Origin: Sternotherus odoratus
Lineage: Eukaryota; Chordata; Testudines; Kinosternidae
Direction: 5' to 3'
NCBI GenBank assembly: GCA_032164245.1
Contig: JAVMKO010000009.1
Coordinates: 78,687,212-78,751,211, forward strand
Length of the DNA: 64,000 nucleotides
Below are positions 54,705 through 64,000 of this stretch, one piece after another; positions within the stretch are counted from its first letter, which is position 1, and every line of letters starts with the position of its first letter. The notes under the pieces are model-generated. The model was not told the DNA's origin. It worked only from the letters and a program-made list of their open reading frames with translations, and searched no databases. The translations under genes were made by a program, and so were the position numbers.

Positions 54705-56580
54705 GTGAAGGTACTGCATAAATGCAATTTTCATATTATTAAAAAGAAACTTTTCAATATTTTCACCCACTGCAGATCAATAATATTCTTTAGCTTTGTG
54801 TACTACACTTGCTGCTTTTTAAGCACTGCAGTTTTTTCTGAGGGATTAAAAGGCTTCATTAATCTGAAATACCATTTTTACCATTTTCCTTCAATCGTAC
54901 CATTGCCTTTCCTTTTTCTTTCCTAAATATCTAACCCAGAGAAGCTCTAAATTTATAGCATAGACAAAGACTCGTACATTCCATATTGGGCACTGGAAAC
55001 AGTCATTTCTTGTTTGCTTGCTCAGAAACCCTCCTTAAATCCCAGAATCTCTTATTGGTGGGTAATGTAATAAATTTAGATTTCATCGCAATCCAGTCAC
55101 ATACCCACAAGAATTGAATAACTTATTTTCTTCTGCAAATATTTCTCAGTGGAGAATGCCATGCTAGCTGGAGGACCTTAGTCGAAATATGCCCATTTTC
55201 TTTTGCAAAGCTGCATTTGCTTTTTGCAAAAATGATAGAAATGTTTATTGATGCACAAATGGCCTGGAGGTTCTGCTTGTTATGACACAATGGCAACAAA
55301 TAAAGAAAAGCTGATTGTCAAAAAAGTGTATGTGTTTAATTATCTGCTATCTCTGTTCGTCTATAGGTAGTTTCAAATTTTGTCACCTTAAAAGTGGCTA
55401 GGACCATACTTTAGGTAAATACACTAAACAAAGAAACAATAAAAAAAGCCAAACCAAAAATTACTTTTAACTAATTATTTTTGGAAGAATGTGGACACTG
55501 ACACCATTAAAAAAACAACAGCAACAACCAAATAACCCTTCCAGAAACAGCAGATCCATTAGTAAAGAGGCAAATAAACCAATATGTGAGAGTCGTGACA
55601 ATCTGAAAGCTATGTCTAAGCCATTGTACTGAAGTATTTTAATCTCAGTGGGTCAGTGATTGCCGGACCAGGAGACATATTCACTGGGATGTGTCTGCCG
55701 CCTTTCCATGATGGCTAAGGTGGGTTTACAGCTCCTTTGCAATTTGTATTGCTTGAGCAGTGCAACATAGTCAAAGCATATTGGTGCATCTGGCCCCTGG
55801 ATTAGTCATTGGTTTGTCAAGTGCTCAGTTCCATAAGTGCTACAGCAACCTATCACATGCAGTTTCATGTATTATACATGGAACCATTGGCTAAAGAGTG
55901 AGATCTAGTCAATTCATGTGTCTTTATCCAAAGGTGCCAAACCTTCTTTGGATCAGTATAAGCACCTATCCTTTAGTTTCATTTCCTGGGGCTCTTCAGC
56001 AGATGCATGTTCTACTTTTCCAGTATAAAAAATGAGCTGATATATGCAAGCACAAAGGCCAGGCTTCCCCAAATGCCATTGTCAGGGGAAACTATCCACA
56101 TGAGCAAGGTGCTGCTGCCAATAAATTGTCTTATAAAGGGAGTGTTACATTTACGTTTTGCTGATGGTCCGATCCATTCTCCCCACGTTGCCCCTTCATG
56201 GTCAGGAAGTAGATACCCATATCAGCTTTTCAGAAGTGGCTCGAGTAACTAGCCTGAGGATGACGTTTTCAAACTTATTAGTCACATGGCGCATTCAGGC
56301 CTATGTTGGGGAACATTAGCACCCATGGGATGCACTTTATCTTCCTACAATGTAGGAAGTGACATTTGTCAATGTGTGATTCATTCGAAGACTGAATTTT
56401 TATGGCTTAACTCTTCTTTTCTAATCTCATTTCAGATTCACTAAGATATAAATTAATGGCATACACAGTACTGTTCCCTTCAGGTTTGGGGTTTGTTTGT
56501 TTTTAAAGCTTCATTCTCGCGAAAGGTTCCAGGTTGACACTTTTCCACAATCTTTTCATTGTTAACTGACAGTAAACCCT
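54705..56580. other. Unrecognised DNA
   Basis: No gene or clear repeat. About 55650-55800 has a repeat-like texture but no family I can name. The frames at 54705-54926 and 56007-56252 show no domain. Confidence 0.35.
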
Positions 56581-56589
56581 ATTCTGAAT

Positions 56590-56805
56590 GGGTACCTCTA
56601 AAACAGGTGTTTGAGCTGGTAGCACCTGTGGTGAGGCACTCTGTCCCCTTCCAGGAGGGGCTGGGTCATTGATAGAGGTGAATGAGTCTTCTGTACAATG
56701 GCTTGTAATGCCGTGCCCACAGGTGAATTATCAGCACCAGGGATTGAACCTTGGACCTCATGGATCTACTTCTAAGCAAAACACTCTGCCATGGATGATG
56801 TATAG
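56590..56805 (-). mobile_element. tRNA-derived SINE-like sequence
   Basis: On the minus strand, 'tggcagagtgttttgc' (A-box-like) is followed after about 30 bases by 'ccaaggttcaatccctgg', which contains an exact Pol III B box (GGTTCAATCC). A non-tRNA body runs to about 56590. The spacing of the two boxes fits a tRNA head. The sequence differs from the SINE at 3117-3303, so it is another family or a tRNA pseudogene with flanking DNA. Confidence 0.5.
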
Positions 56806-56809
56806 TATG

Positions 56810-58117
56810 GACAAAGGCCATCGTTGTGCCTCACCAGTGCCCTAGGAGAACCACCTCTAGGTCTGAGAGGAGATTTCAGTCATCATGCCCATTCAACTCA
56901 AGTTAGGTCCAAAAAATGCAGTGTGTAGATTTTTTTCCCCTCACTGAGAATTGAATTTAATTGGTCAAAAAATGAAATACATACTTTAGTCTCACCATGT
57001 GAGTATAGTGCTATTGAGGTTTTGCTATGTGCTTTGCTCCCTCATTGCTTTTATTCAGTTCACCACGGGCCTAAAAGTGGAATGTACCACGTGATGGCAT
57101 TGTGATTTCTTTTGGACAGCTTTACAGTGTTAGCTGGTTTTAGTTACTTTTTTTTTAAAGCATATTTGCATAAGTAGGAAAGTTTATTCTGAGCCTATTG
57201 CATTCAAGGAATGGGAGAGACCAAAATAATTCTGTCTGGCATTTTGTCCGTTCATCCATCATTGTCTCGAGTGTAATTACACTTCCTGTAAGACAGTGTA
57301 GATCTGTTGAATCTTCACAACTGGGGAACAACTATTTCAATAGATTTGAAATTAATCATATGACTGAGCATCAATTTGACTGTTTTGAGAGATTTCTGCC
57401 TAGTGTCTTTGATCGTAATTTAATAGCGTGTGTGAAAAAGGAACCTTATGTTTATGCAAGGTGTACATGTGCCTAGTGAAATTGAAAATACATGTTTTCT
57501 AAAATAATCAGCCTGGAATTGAATGTACTGAGTTAGCATTCTTTGAGAGTAGAAAGAACATTGGCATTGTATATATCATATTTGTATTTGCGGATGCAGC
57601 ACATTGTCTTTGACAATCTTTTCTAAGGATTTTTAGGAAAATAATATTATTCATTGGTATTAATGCTAGTGTCTAGGAACCCCCGTTAAGGGCCTCATTG
57701 TGGAAGGTCCTGTTCAGAGAGAGAATAAGAGAGACAGGTTCTCAGCGATCTTAAAGTCTAAGATGCTTTAGGTTCCAGCTATTTGGTTGCTAACCTCTTG
57801 GGTGCTATAACTCAGGCCTGATCCTTATTTAATGGAACTCAATGGCAACACTCTCATTGACTTTAAGTAGTATCAGCAGCAGCACAGAAAGGAGAAGAAC
57901 TTCTGGCAGTCTTAAGATATCAATTTAAGCATTTTGATTTTTACCTATTTCAAAATGTCTCCCCAATCAAGTCCCATATGTTGTATCCAGGAAAGTATTG
58001 AATACAGCCTTCATAAAATGGGTTGTGGACTTAATGTAAATGTATAACCTCTTTAGTTTTAAAGAAGAGTCTCCCCCCCCCCCCAGTTCTTTAAAATCTA
58101 AACCCCAATGTGGGCAA
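56810..58117. other. Unrecognised DNA
   Basis: The frame at 57198-57476 shows no domain. A C run lies at 58071-58084. A small decayed palindrome-like piece sits at about 57830-57880. No gene found. Confidence 0.4.
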
Positions 58118-58120
58118 AGA

Positions 58121-58800
58121 GAATCATAGAATATCAGGCTTGGAAGGGACCTCAGGAGGTTCTAATCTGACCCCTGTCAAAGCAGGACCAATCCCTAACT
58201 AAATCCAATCCCAGCCAGGGATTTGTCAAGCTCGACTTTAAAACCATCTAAGGAAGGAGTTTCCACCACTTCTCTAGGTAACTCATTCCAGTGCTTCACC
58301 GCCCTCTTAGTGAAAAAGGCTTTTCCTAGTACCCAACATAAACCTCCCCACTACAACTTGAGACCATTACTCCTTGTTCTGTCATCTGCTACCACTGAGA
58401 ACAGTCTAGAGCCATCCCCTTTGGAACCTCCTTTTAGGTAGTTGAAAGCAGCTATCAAATCCCCCCTCATTCTTCTCTTCTGCAGACTAAACAATCCAGC
58501 CTCCCTTCATAAGTCATGTGCTCCAGACCCCGTCATCATTTTTGATGCCCTCTGTTGGCCCCTTTTCTGTTTTCCCACATCCTTGTTTAGTGTGGGGCCC
58601 AAAAGTGGACACACTACTCCAGATGAGGCCTCACCAATGCCAAATAGAGGGGAATGATCACATCCCTTGATCTGCTGGCAATGCCCCTATTTATACAGCC
58701 CAAAATGTCGTTAGCCTTCTTGGCAACACTGTTGACTCATATTCAGCTTCTCGTACACTGTAACCCGTAGGTCCTTTTCTGCAGAGGTGCAGTTGTAACT
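58121..58800 (-). mobile_element. CR1 LINE 3' 0.68 kb, minus strand
   Basis: It opens with the inverted 3' tip 'gaatcatagaatatcaggct', 'tggaagggacctcaggaggt' and continues 'cattccagtgcttcaccgcc', 'ggtagttgaaagcagctatc', 'ccccttttctgttttcccac' and 'gttagccttcttggcaacac', all in CR1 order. This is a different subfamily from the copy at 29090. The plus frames at 58223-58441 and 58442-58657 are antisense shadows. Confidence 0.93.
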
Positions 58801-58804
58801 TATA

Positions 58805-59449
58805 ATATTATCTTTGTTTGTTTTTAGTACCACTGATTTATTTGCAACAGGAAACAGCTGCTGCTATGTTTTATTAATATTTGCCCATTTTGTATCTGAG
58901 ACTGTCTAGGATGTAAAGTTATGAAAAGCTACACTTTAAAGAGAGAAAAATACATATGCCAAAGATTTTATGATGTTTTGTCTTAGCTACATTCGGAGTC
59001 TACATTTTACAGTGTTGCATGTGATTCATCTACCCTTGAGTCAATCGGCCATATCATCAGCTGACCTAAGTCTTTGTCGCTCCACTAGGAGACTGTGCTT
59101 TTCATCCATCCTGGTTACCAACTACCATGCTTCGTATGTACAATAATATTTCTCAAACATATTGTTTATCACACCATCAAAACAACAATCATAAACTGAT
59201 ACGAGCCCATAGCTGATATTGTATGTTAAGCTGATTGAGTCCAACTTCAATGCGATTGTTACCAGTCTGTCCAAGAACAGAATTTGACCTATAACATTTT
59301 GTTTGCATGCTACATACAATCTCATTGTTTCCCTCCAAAAATCATTCTGATACCTTGTTGGAATAAATTAGACCTCTAATTTAGCACTAGCTGTTTAACC
59401 AACTCATGCAACACCAGCATCATTGGCATTCTGATGAAATACATCATAC
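58805..59449. other. Unrecognised DNA
   Basis: Nothing recognised; the minus frame at 59122-59325 has no family motif. Confidence 0.4.
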
Positions 59450-59454
59450 ATATT
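59450..59454. repeat. Left TSD (ATATT) of solo LTR
   Basis: ATATT, repeated exactly at 59952-59956. Confidence 0.75.
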
Positions 59455-59682
59455 TGTTAGGACCGGAAAACATTGTGACGGGCAATCACTAGGAAGTGTA
59501 GTTACGCTTCTAAGTCAACTCCAGGAGAGTGCATAATGATGCTATGAGATTGACCTTGCTGTTATCTGTGTGTTTGGGAACAGTTCCCAGACTGTTCCCA
59601 GCTGTGTGAGTGTTTACCCCGTCTGTGTGAGAATGAATGCGTGGGAAACCAAATGGGGAAACTGAGGCAGGACAGCGTGTAA

Positions 59683-59750
59683 CCAATCAGCTTGTTGCTT
59701 GAAAATGAGACATGAGTGTGTATGAGATGCAAATGTGTGAGTGTATTTAA
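59683..59750 (+). promoter_or_regulatory. LTR U3 core promoter (CCAAT and TATA-like boxes)
   Basis: CCAAT at 59683-59687 and TATTTAA at 59744-59750, upstream of the AATAAA at 59881. Spacing is normal for an LTR promoter driving rightward transcription. Confidence 0.6.
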
Positions 59751-59880
59751 GCCCACTCCCATATTTGCTCGTGGGCTCTTCCGACCTGGCAACGGCTCCG
59801 AAGTGCTAGGTAACCCTTTCTGCGGTCGCGCTGATTAGAATCGGGCCCCTCAGCGCCTATTTGAGGGACCGAGGCCTTCC

Positions 59881-59886
59881 AATAAA
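59881..59886 (+). terminator. LTR polyadenylation signal AATAAA
   Basis: AATAAA in the LTR, followed by a GT-rich stretch about 25 bases on. Confidence 0.6.
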
Positions 59887-59951
59887 CTCATCTACTTTCT
59901 ACAACCACGTGTGTGTGCCTTGTCTCGCAAAATCCAAAGTACCTCACTACA

Positions 59952-59956
59952 ATATT
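59952..59956. repeat. Right TSD (ATATT) of solo LTR
   Basis: Exact match to 59450-59454. Confidence 0.75.
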
Positions 59957-62030
59957 CATGAGGCTAATCATGAATATTTAAGACCAATTTGAACCAACAG
60001 CTTGTTAAGGAAGTATGATGATCACTTTTTGGAATGCCCATGATGTTTTCATAAGGCAAGTGAATTTGTTTGCCTGGCATAAAGTGTGATTCAGTTTAGA
60101 TTGCTCATTTTAGAAAATTACACTTTCTGTTTAAAACAATAAGGAATTGCTATATAATTTCTCTCTAACTATTTCTAATGGTTAATGTTGCAAACTAAAT
60201 TTACCCCAGTGCACTCTTCATCACCTCCATGATAGATATTAGTAACTGGGAAAGAAAATTTTCTGACTTAATACAATATAAATAGAATGTAACTCATGCA
60301 GTAAATGGGGGAAAATAAATGCATTTGGATTAACAAGGTCTGACTGCATACACATGCCCAAGGAAGTAAGATTAAAAAACATTAGAAACCCAGTAAATTT
60401 CATCCATTTCATCCATTCTGAATTACCCCTTAGTCAGGTCTGCTATTATTTTAAAGGCACTTACTCTAAAATACCACAAGTTTGCTCTGCTTAGACAAAT
60501 GAAGGTACCGTACACAGAAATCAGGAGACTCTAAGAAGTTCAATTGTTTTGATGTCTATTTAAATGAGTTGCCAAATACAGGAGCAGCCTAGAAGTTACC
60601 ATTTTGAAGAAGGAGAAAGGAAAAGAGTTCTCTCCAGGCCAACTTTACTTCAGCTTTTCTTTTAAAATGATAATTTTGGTCATCAATAATGCACATTTTA
60701 AAAAAAAGTCAATATTGTAGCTATTCCCATAGACATCAATTTCAATTAACTAAGGAGCTGTAACTAAGGAGATAGTAATTAACCATTTCAACTAATATTT
60801 CAACTAACTAGATATCTCTAGTACTGTATTACTCTGCAAGGACAGGGAAAGAGAAGGTGACATCAGACCGATTTGCCAGTTGAGAATGAAGTTAGAGGAC
60901 AGTTCTGTTCACTTACATGATATTGAAGGTTTGGTCTCTAAGGGTACCTTCTTCTTCTAATCCTTCTTAGCCTGAGTGTCTTTGATAGAGAAGATCAGGT
61001 CCAAACATTTATATATTTGGTCCAATTGTCAAACTTTAAGTTAAGCAAAGATGGTGATTTACGATTCTCCTGGCTGGGATTTTCAAAGGATCCTCATGGA
61101 GTTGGGAACCCAACTCTACTTGCATTGGAACGAAATACATGGAGCAAATTACCTTAAACTCCACTAACATCCGACCTGTAATTCAATAGACTGTAACTCA
61201 GCACAGGTCAGAATGCATCACTAATACGTGAGAGGCTCTGCAGTACTCTCAAACAAAAGTTTATTATTTTGCTTTTGTGTGATGTGAAAGTAATGGGCCC
61301 AGCCCTCCAGTCTTACCCCCACCGTGTCCATGACATGGCACTCTTGAGATAACATGAGCCAACAAAAGCTTGATTCTGCAGAGCATGTGTGCAGAGTGCT
61401 GCCCTTGAGAACACAGTTATTGTTAAATACCGTTTTCCAACCCTGAAAGGAACTCTCTGGGAAAAGCTCAACAGGAGAGACCTAGTGCCTTTTCCTCCCC
61501 CTAAACTTTCCACTGCAGGAAGTATCTGCTCATGTGTGAGCGTTGTGCACACTCGTGATTTTATATAAACATAACAGCAAATAGAGGATCGCAGAAACTG
61601 AGGTAAGTCACGGACATTCCAGGCATGCAACCGCCCACATAAATGTGAGGCAAATTCTGCTCTGAACTTCACCAATGACAACCTGAAGTGACATTACCAA
61701 AGACGACAGGATTATTCCAGATGGTCATCAGTACAATGATATAATCTGGGTTGCTATCCATAAAAAGATGCTGTAGAATTTCTAAAGGGACTTATTATAA
61801 GGAGACTATAGCTTTTATGTTAGAAATAATGGCTTTAGTTTTCTAGCCAGGCCAAGCTGATCTTCGTGTTGGCCCCACCGGGTCTGAAGCAAAACTGGAT
61901 GTATGCTGCCTTTATGCAAGCAGGCTTCCCCAGGGAAACTATCTTCTGCTCGTACCAACGCAGGATGGACTGTTACATGAGCTAAGAATGGCTGGAGCAA
62001 AGTAGAACTCTGAACATGCTTACACCCTGG
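59957..62030. other. Unrecognised AT-rich DNA
   Basis: No repeat family or exon is recognised. The 122-codon minus frame at 61313-61681 has no recognisable domain and no splice support. Confidence 0.4.
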
Positions 62031-62032
62031 CA

Positions 62033-62228
62033 CATAGAATCATATAACTGGCAGGGACTTTGAGAAGTCATCTAGTCCAGTCCACTGCACTCATGGTCTG
62101 GCTATTCCTAGACCATGCCTGACAGGTGTTTGTCTAACCTGCTCTTAAAAATCTCCTATGATGAAGATTCCACACCCTCTCTAGGCAATTTAGTTCAGTG
62201 CTTAATCACTTCTGAAGAGAAAGCTGTG
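62033..62228 (-). mobile_element. CR1 LINE 3' end
   Basis: 'Catagaatcatataactggc', 'agtcatctagtccagtccac', 'gacaggtgtttgtctaacct' and 'ctctaggcaatttagttcag' are the inverted CR1 3' end, close to the subfamily at 19497-19795. Confidence 0.88.
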
Positions 62229-62229
62229 T

Positions 62230-62483
62230 TACTGTTGTATCCCCAAACTTTTAGTAAGAGAGCTTCTTATTTCACATAATGCCATTATCAAGTCCAAATT
62301 TTCAAAGTGACATTGTAGCTTACAAAAGTCACGAGATCCTATTGGAAAAAAAACCCCACAACAGTCTTCTAATTCTTGGTAGAGTTCTCATTACAAGAGA
62401 TAAAGCTCATACTCATACAGTGAAATTCGTCACTAATAAATGTCACTCCTTCTTCTCCCTTGGAGGACATAAGATTGCATTAG
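62230..62483. other. Unrecognised DNA
   Basis: Nothing recognised; the frame at 62279-62491 is without domains. Confidence 0.35.
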
Positions 62484-62495
62484 TATTCTAGCTGT
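62484..62495. repeat. Left 12-bp TSD of fold-back element
   Basis: TATTCTAGCTGT, repeated exactly at 62717-62728. Confidence 0.85.
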
Positions 62496-62716
62496 AAGAG
62501 AGACAAAGTGGGTGAGGTAATATCTTTTATTGGGCCAATTTCTTTTGGTGAGAGAGACAAGCTTTTGAGTTTACATGGAGCTCTGCTTTCAAGTTTACAC
62601 CAAGAAATATAAGCTCAAAAGCTTGTCTCTCTCTCTCACCAAGAGAAGTTGGTTGATATTACCTCACCCACCTTGTTTCTCTAATATCCTGAGACTGATA
62701 CAGCTACAACACTGCA
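62496..62716 (+). mobile_element. 221-bp fold-back PLE-like element
   Basis: The left arm 'gacaaagtgggtgaggtaat', 'atcttttattgggccaattt', 'gagagagacaagcttttgag' is inverted in the right arm ('ctcaaaagcttgtctctct', 'aagttggttgatattacctc', 'acccaccttgtttctctaat'), around a loop near 62570-62605. The 3' end holds AGACTGATACAGCTAC (62692-62707), the terminal motif of the PLEs at 5241 and 53220. Exact 12-bp TSDs flank it. No coding capacity. The same family makes the compound copy at 49840-50165. Confidence 0.85.
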
Positions 62717-62728
62717 TATTCTAGCTGT
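62717..62728. repeat. Right 12-bp TSD of fold-back element
   Basis: Exact match to 62484-62495. Confidence 0.85.
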
Positions 62729-62729
62729 C

Positions 62730-63229
62730 GTCACATTTAACTTTTGATTCCTTTCTGTTCAAAGGCTGGTGCTGCAGCTATAATTACAGCACTTTAGTTG
62801 CATTATACCTCCAAGTTTACAGAGTATCTATTGCCAGTCTTGGTGTTGTAGCGTAAAGGCAATAGATATAATACACACAGTATGCATGTACTTAAATTTA
62901 TTGATAATAAATAGCTTGCACACAACACACAGCAGGGCATAATTACAAGACAGCGTCTTACAAAATAGACAATATTTGAAGTGTTTGTGGTCGACCCTTC
63001 CTTTATCATCACCAGGGGTATTTTTGACACTATTACTAGCAGTGCCATATGCTGGGAGACAAAACATTTGGAATATTACCCTATACCCCGCACCTGTCAT
63101 GCCTTGTTTATCAGGAAGAAGTATCTAGTTTGCTTCCATCAACTTGTGGCAGCACAGGTTCTCACACAACTGCCTTTTATTTCATTAAAGGAAATAACTC
63201 CTATACCCGCTCAATGAGCATTTCATTGT

Positions 63230-63276
<47 letters not shown>

Positions 63277-64000
63277 ATTTACTTATTTATTTGTGATCAT
63301 TTATTTTCATAAACGATCAGGGAGTGGCAGCTGAGGGAAAATATATCTTTTTTTAGCTCAGGACCATATATTGTGAAAGCATCTTCATCCTAACATAGAC
63401 CTCTGGAAGGCTGTCTCATCTTGGGAAGAGTGAAGGTTTTTCAGTCTCCTTGCGTCAGTTCTGTCCTGGGTGCTTTCTGTCCTGGGTAGTTCTGTCCTGG
63501 GTACCATGTGGCACTTAATTGTGGATAAAAACAATGAAAGACCTGGGATTTAGCCGCTAATCCAGCAAGATCTGGATTGAATTTTTAACCAAGCAGCTAT
63601 GTGATAGAGAAATGTAAAAGATTAAGTTTGTTATTTAAAGACTGTTGCAGAGCAATGGAAAATGTTTATTCGTGGTCATTTTCGGTGGTGCAACATTTGA
63701 TAGATATGAAAGATTAGAATTTTTTTTAAATTGCCACAAACTTTGTATGTTGAGAACTTTTCCTAATTAAATATAATATAAGTTTCCTTGAATCAGGTAT
63801 AGTACTGGACCAGTTCTTGAGCTATGATTGACTTTCCCAGTAACGCAGTCACCACTGGGATTTGCCAAGAGTCGAACATAAAAATGTTATTGTGCCTAAT
63901 GTGTTACTAGCTTGGCCTACAGTCACACCTACTGGTCCGGCCTCACTCTCTAAATTAAATCTAATTACAGGAAATAGCTCCCGTGAGTGGAGCAGTGAGA
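62730..64000. other. Unrecognised DNA with CA microsatellite
   Basis: It contains the (AC)n run at 63232-63272 and a small tandem 'ttctgtcctgggt' repeat at about 63459-63502 (three units). The frames at 62803-63231 show no domain. No gene seen to the window end. Confidence 0.4.
63232..63272. repeat. (AC)n microsatellite
   Basis: About 20 uninterrupted AC units. Confidence 0.95.

Larger units (their letters stand above)
59455..59951 (+). mobile_element. Solo LTR, 497 bp, with promoter and poly(A) signal
   Basis: It runs from TGTTAGGACCGG to CCTCACTACA with exact ATATT duplications. U3 carries a CCAAT box (59683-59687), and a TATA-like TATTTAA lies about 60 bp on (59744-59750). R holds AATAAA (59881-59886), followed by a GT-rich stretch ('cgtgtgtgtgcc'). 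The layout is that of a compact gammaretrovirus-like LTR. No internal genes adjoin, so it is a solo LTR. The promoter boxes look intact and it could still start transcription. The minus frame at 59562-59792 is a shadow. Confidence 0.9.

Noticed and set aside
58223..58657. Two plus-strand frames end to end
   Set aside because: They are antisense shadows of a minus-strand CR1.
61313..61681. 122-codon minus-strand frame
   Set aside because: No recognised motif, no splice signals, composition like neighbouring non-coding DNA.

Overview
The window looks like intergenic or deep intronic DNA from a turtle, most likely a cryptodire. It is AT-rich and carries no complete host gene that I can recognise. 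The taxonomic reading rests on repeat content: a copy of the tRNA-headed, CR1-tailed tortoise Pol III SINE (about 3117-3303), many truncated CR1 LINEs, old MIR copies, Penelope-like elements (PLEs), turtle-type ERV LTRs, and GC-rich non-autonomous DNA transposons. Nearly all open frames of 60-150 codons lie inside these repeats or are chance frames in AT-rich DNA.

Layout. 1-210: end of a Tigger-like DNA transposon. 2.5-5.3 kb: CR1, a SINE nested in a CR1 tail, and a 1.78 kb PLE with reverse transcriptase and GIY-YIG remnants, inverted terminal arms and an exact 11-bp target-site duplication (TSD). 5.8-7.1 kb: an LTR-like repeat and half of a palindromic DNA transposon. 8.5-11.4 kb: two long minus-strand LTRs, the second with an exact 5-bp TSD. 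13-18 kb: short repeats, a 0.95 kb LTR and a MIR split by a GC-rich DNA element. 18.7-20.5 kb: a hAT-like element nested in a CR1, and a second hAT-like element with an 8-bp TSD. 20.5-29 kb: mostly unrecognised single-copy-looking DNA with two weak exon-like stretches. 29-36.4 kb: CR1 pieces, another long LTR, a PLE arm and a split MIR. 41.6-51.7 kb: a MIR split by a palindromic transposon, two solo LTRs of one family in opposite orientation with exact TSDs, an R2-type (restriction-like endonuclease) LINE relic, and a compound fold-back PLE. 53.0-53.3 kb: a nearly perfect 77-bp fold-back element with a 13-bp TSD. 54-64 kb: a tRNA-like SINE, CR1 copies, a 497-bp solo LTR with a visible promoter and poly(A) signal, a third fold-back PLE with a 12-bp TSD, and a CA microsatellite.

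How it fits together. The window is a layered record of insertions into a gene-poor region. MIR and palindromic MITEs are oldest and are themselves interrupted; CR1 and hAT-like copies come next; ERV LTRs and fold-back PLEs with exact TSDs look youngest. The most distinctive signal is a set of short fold-back elements. They differ in arm sequence but share one 3' terminal motif with the coding PLE and carry exact 11-13 bp TSDs.
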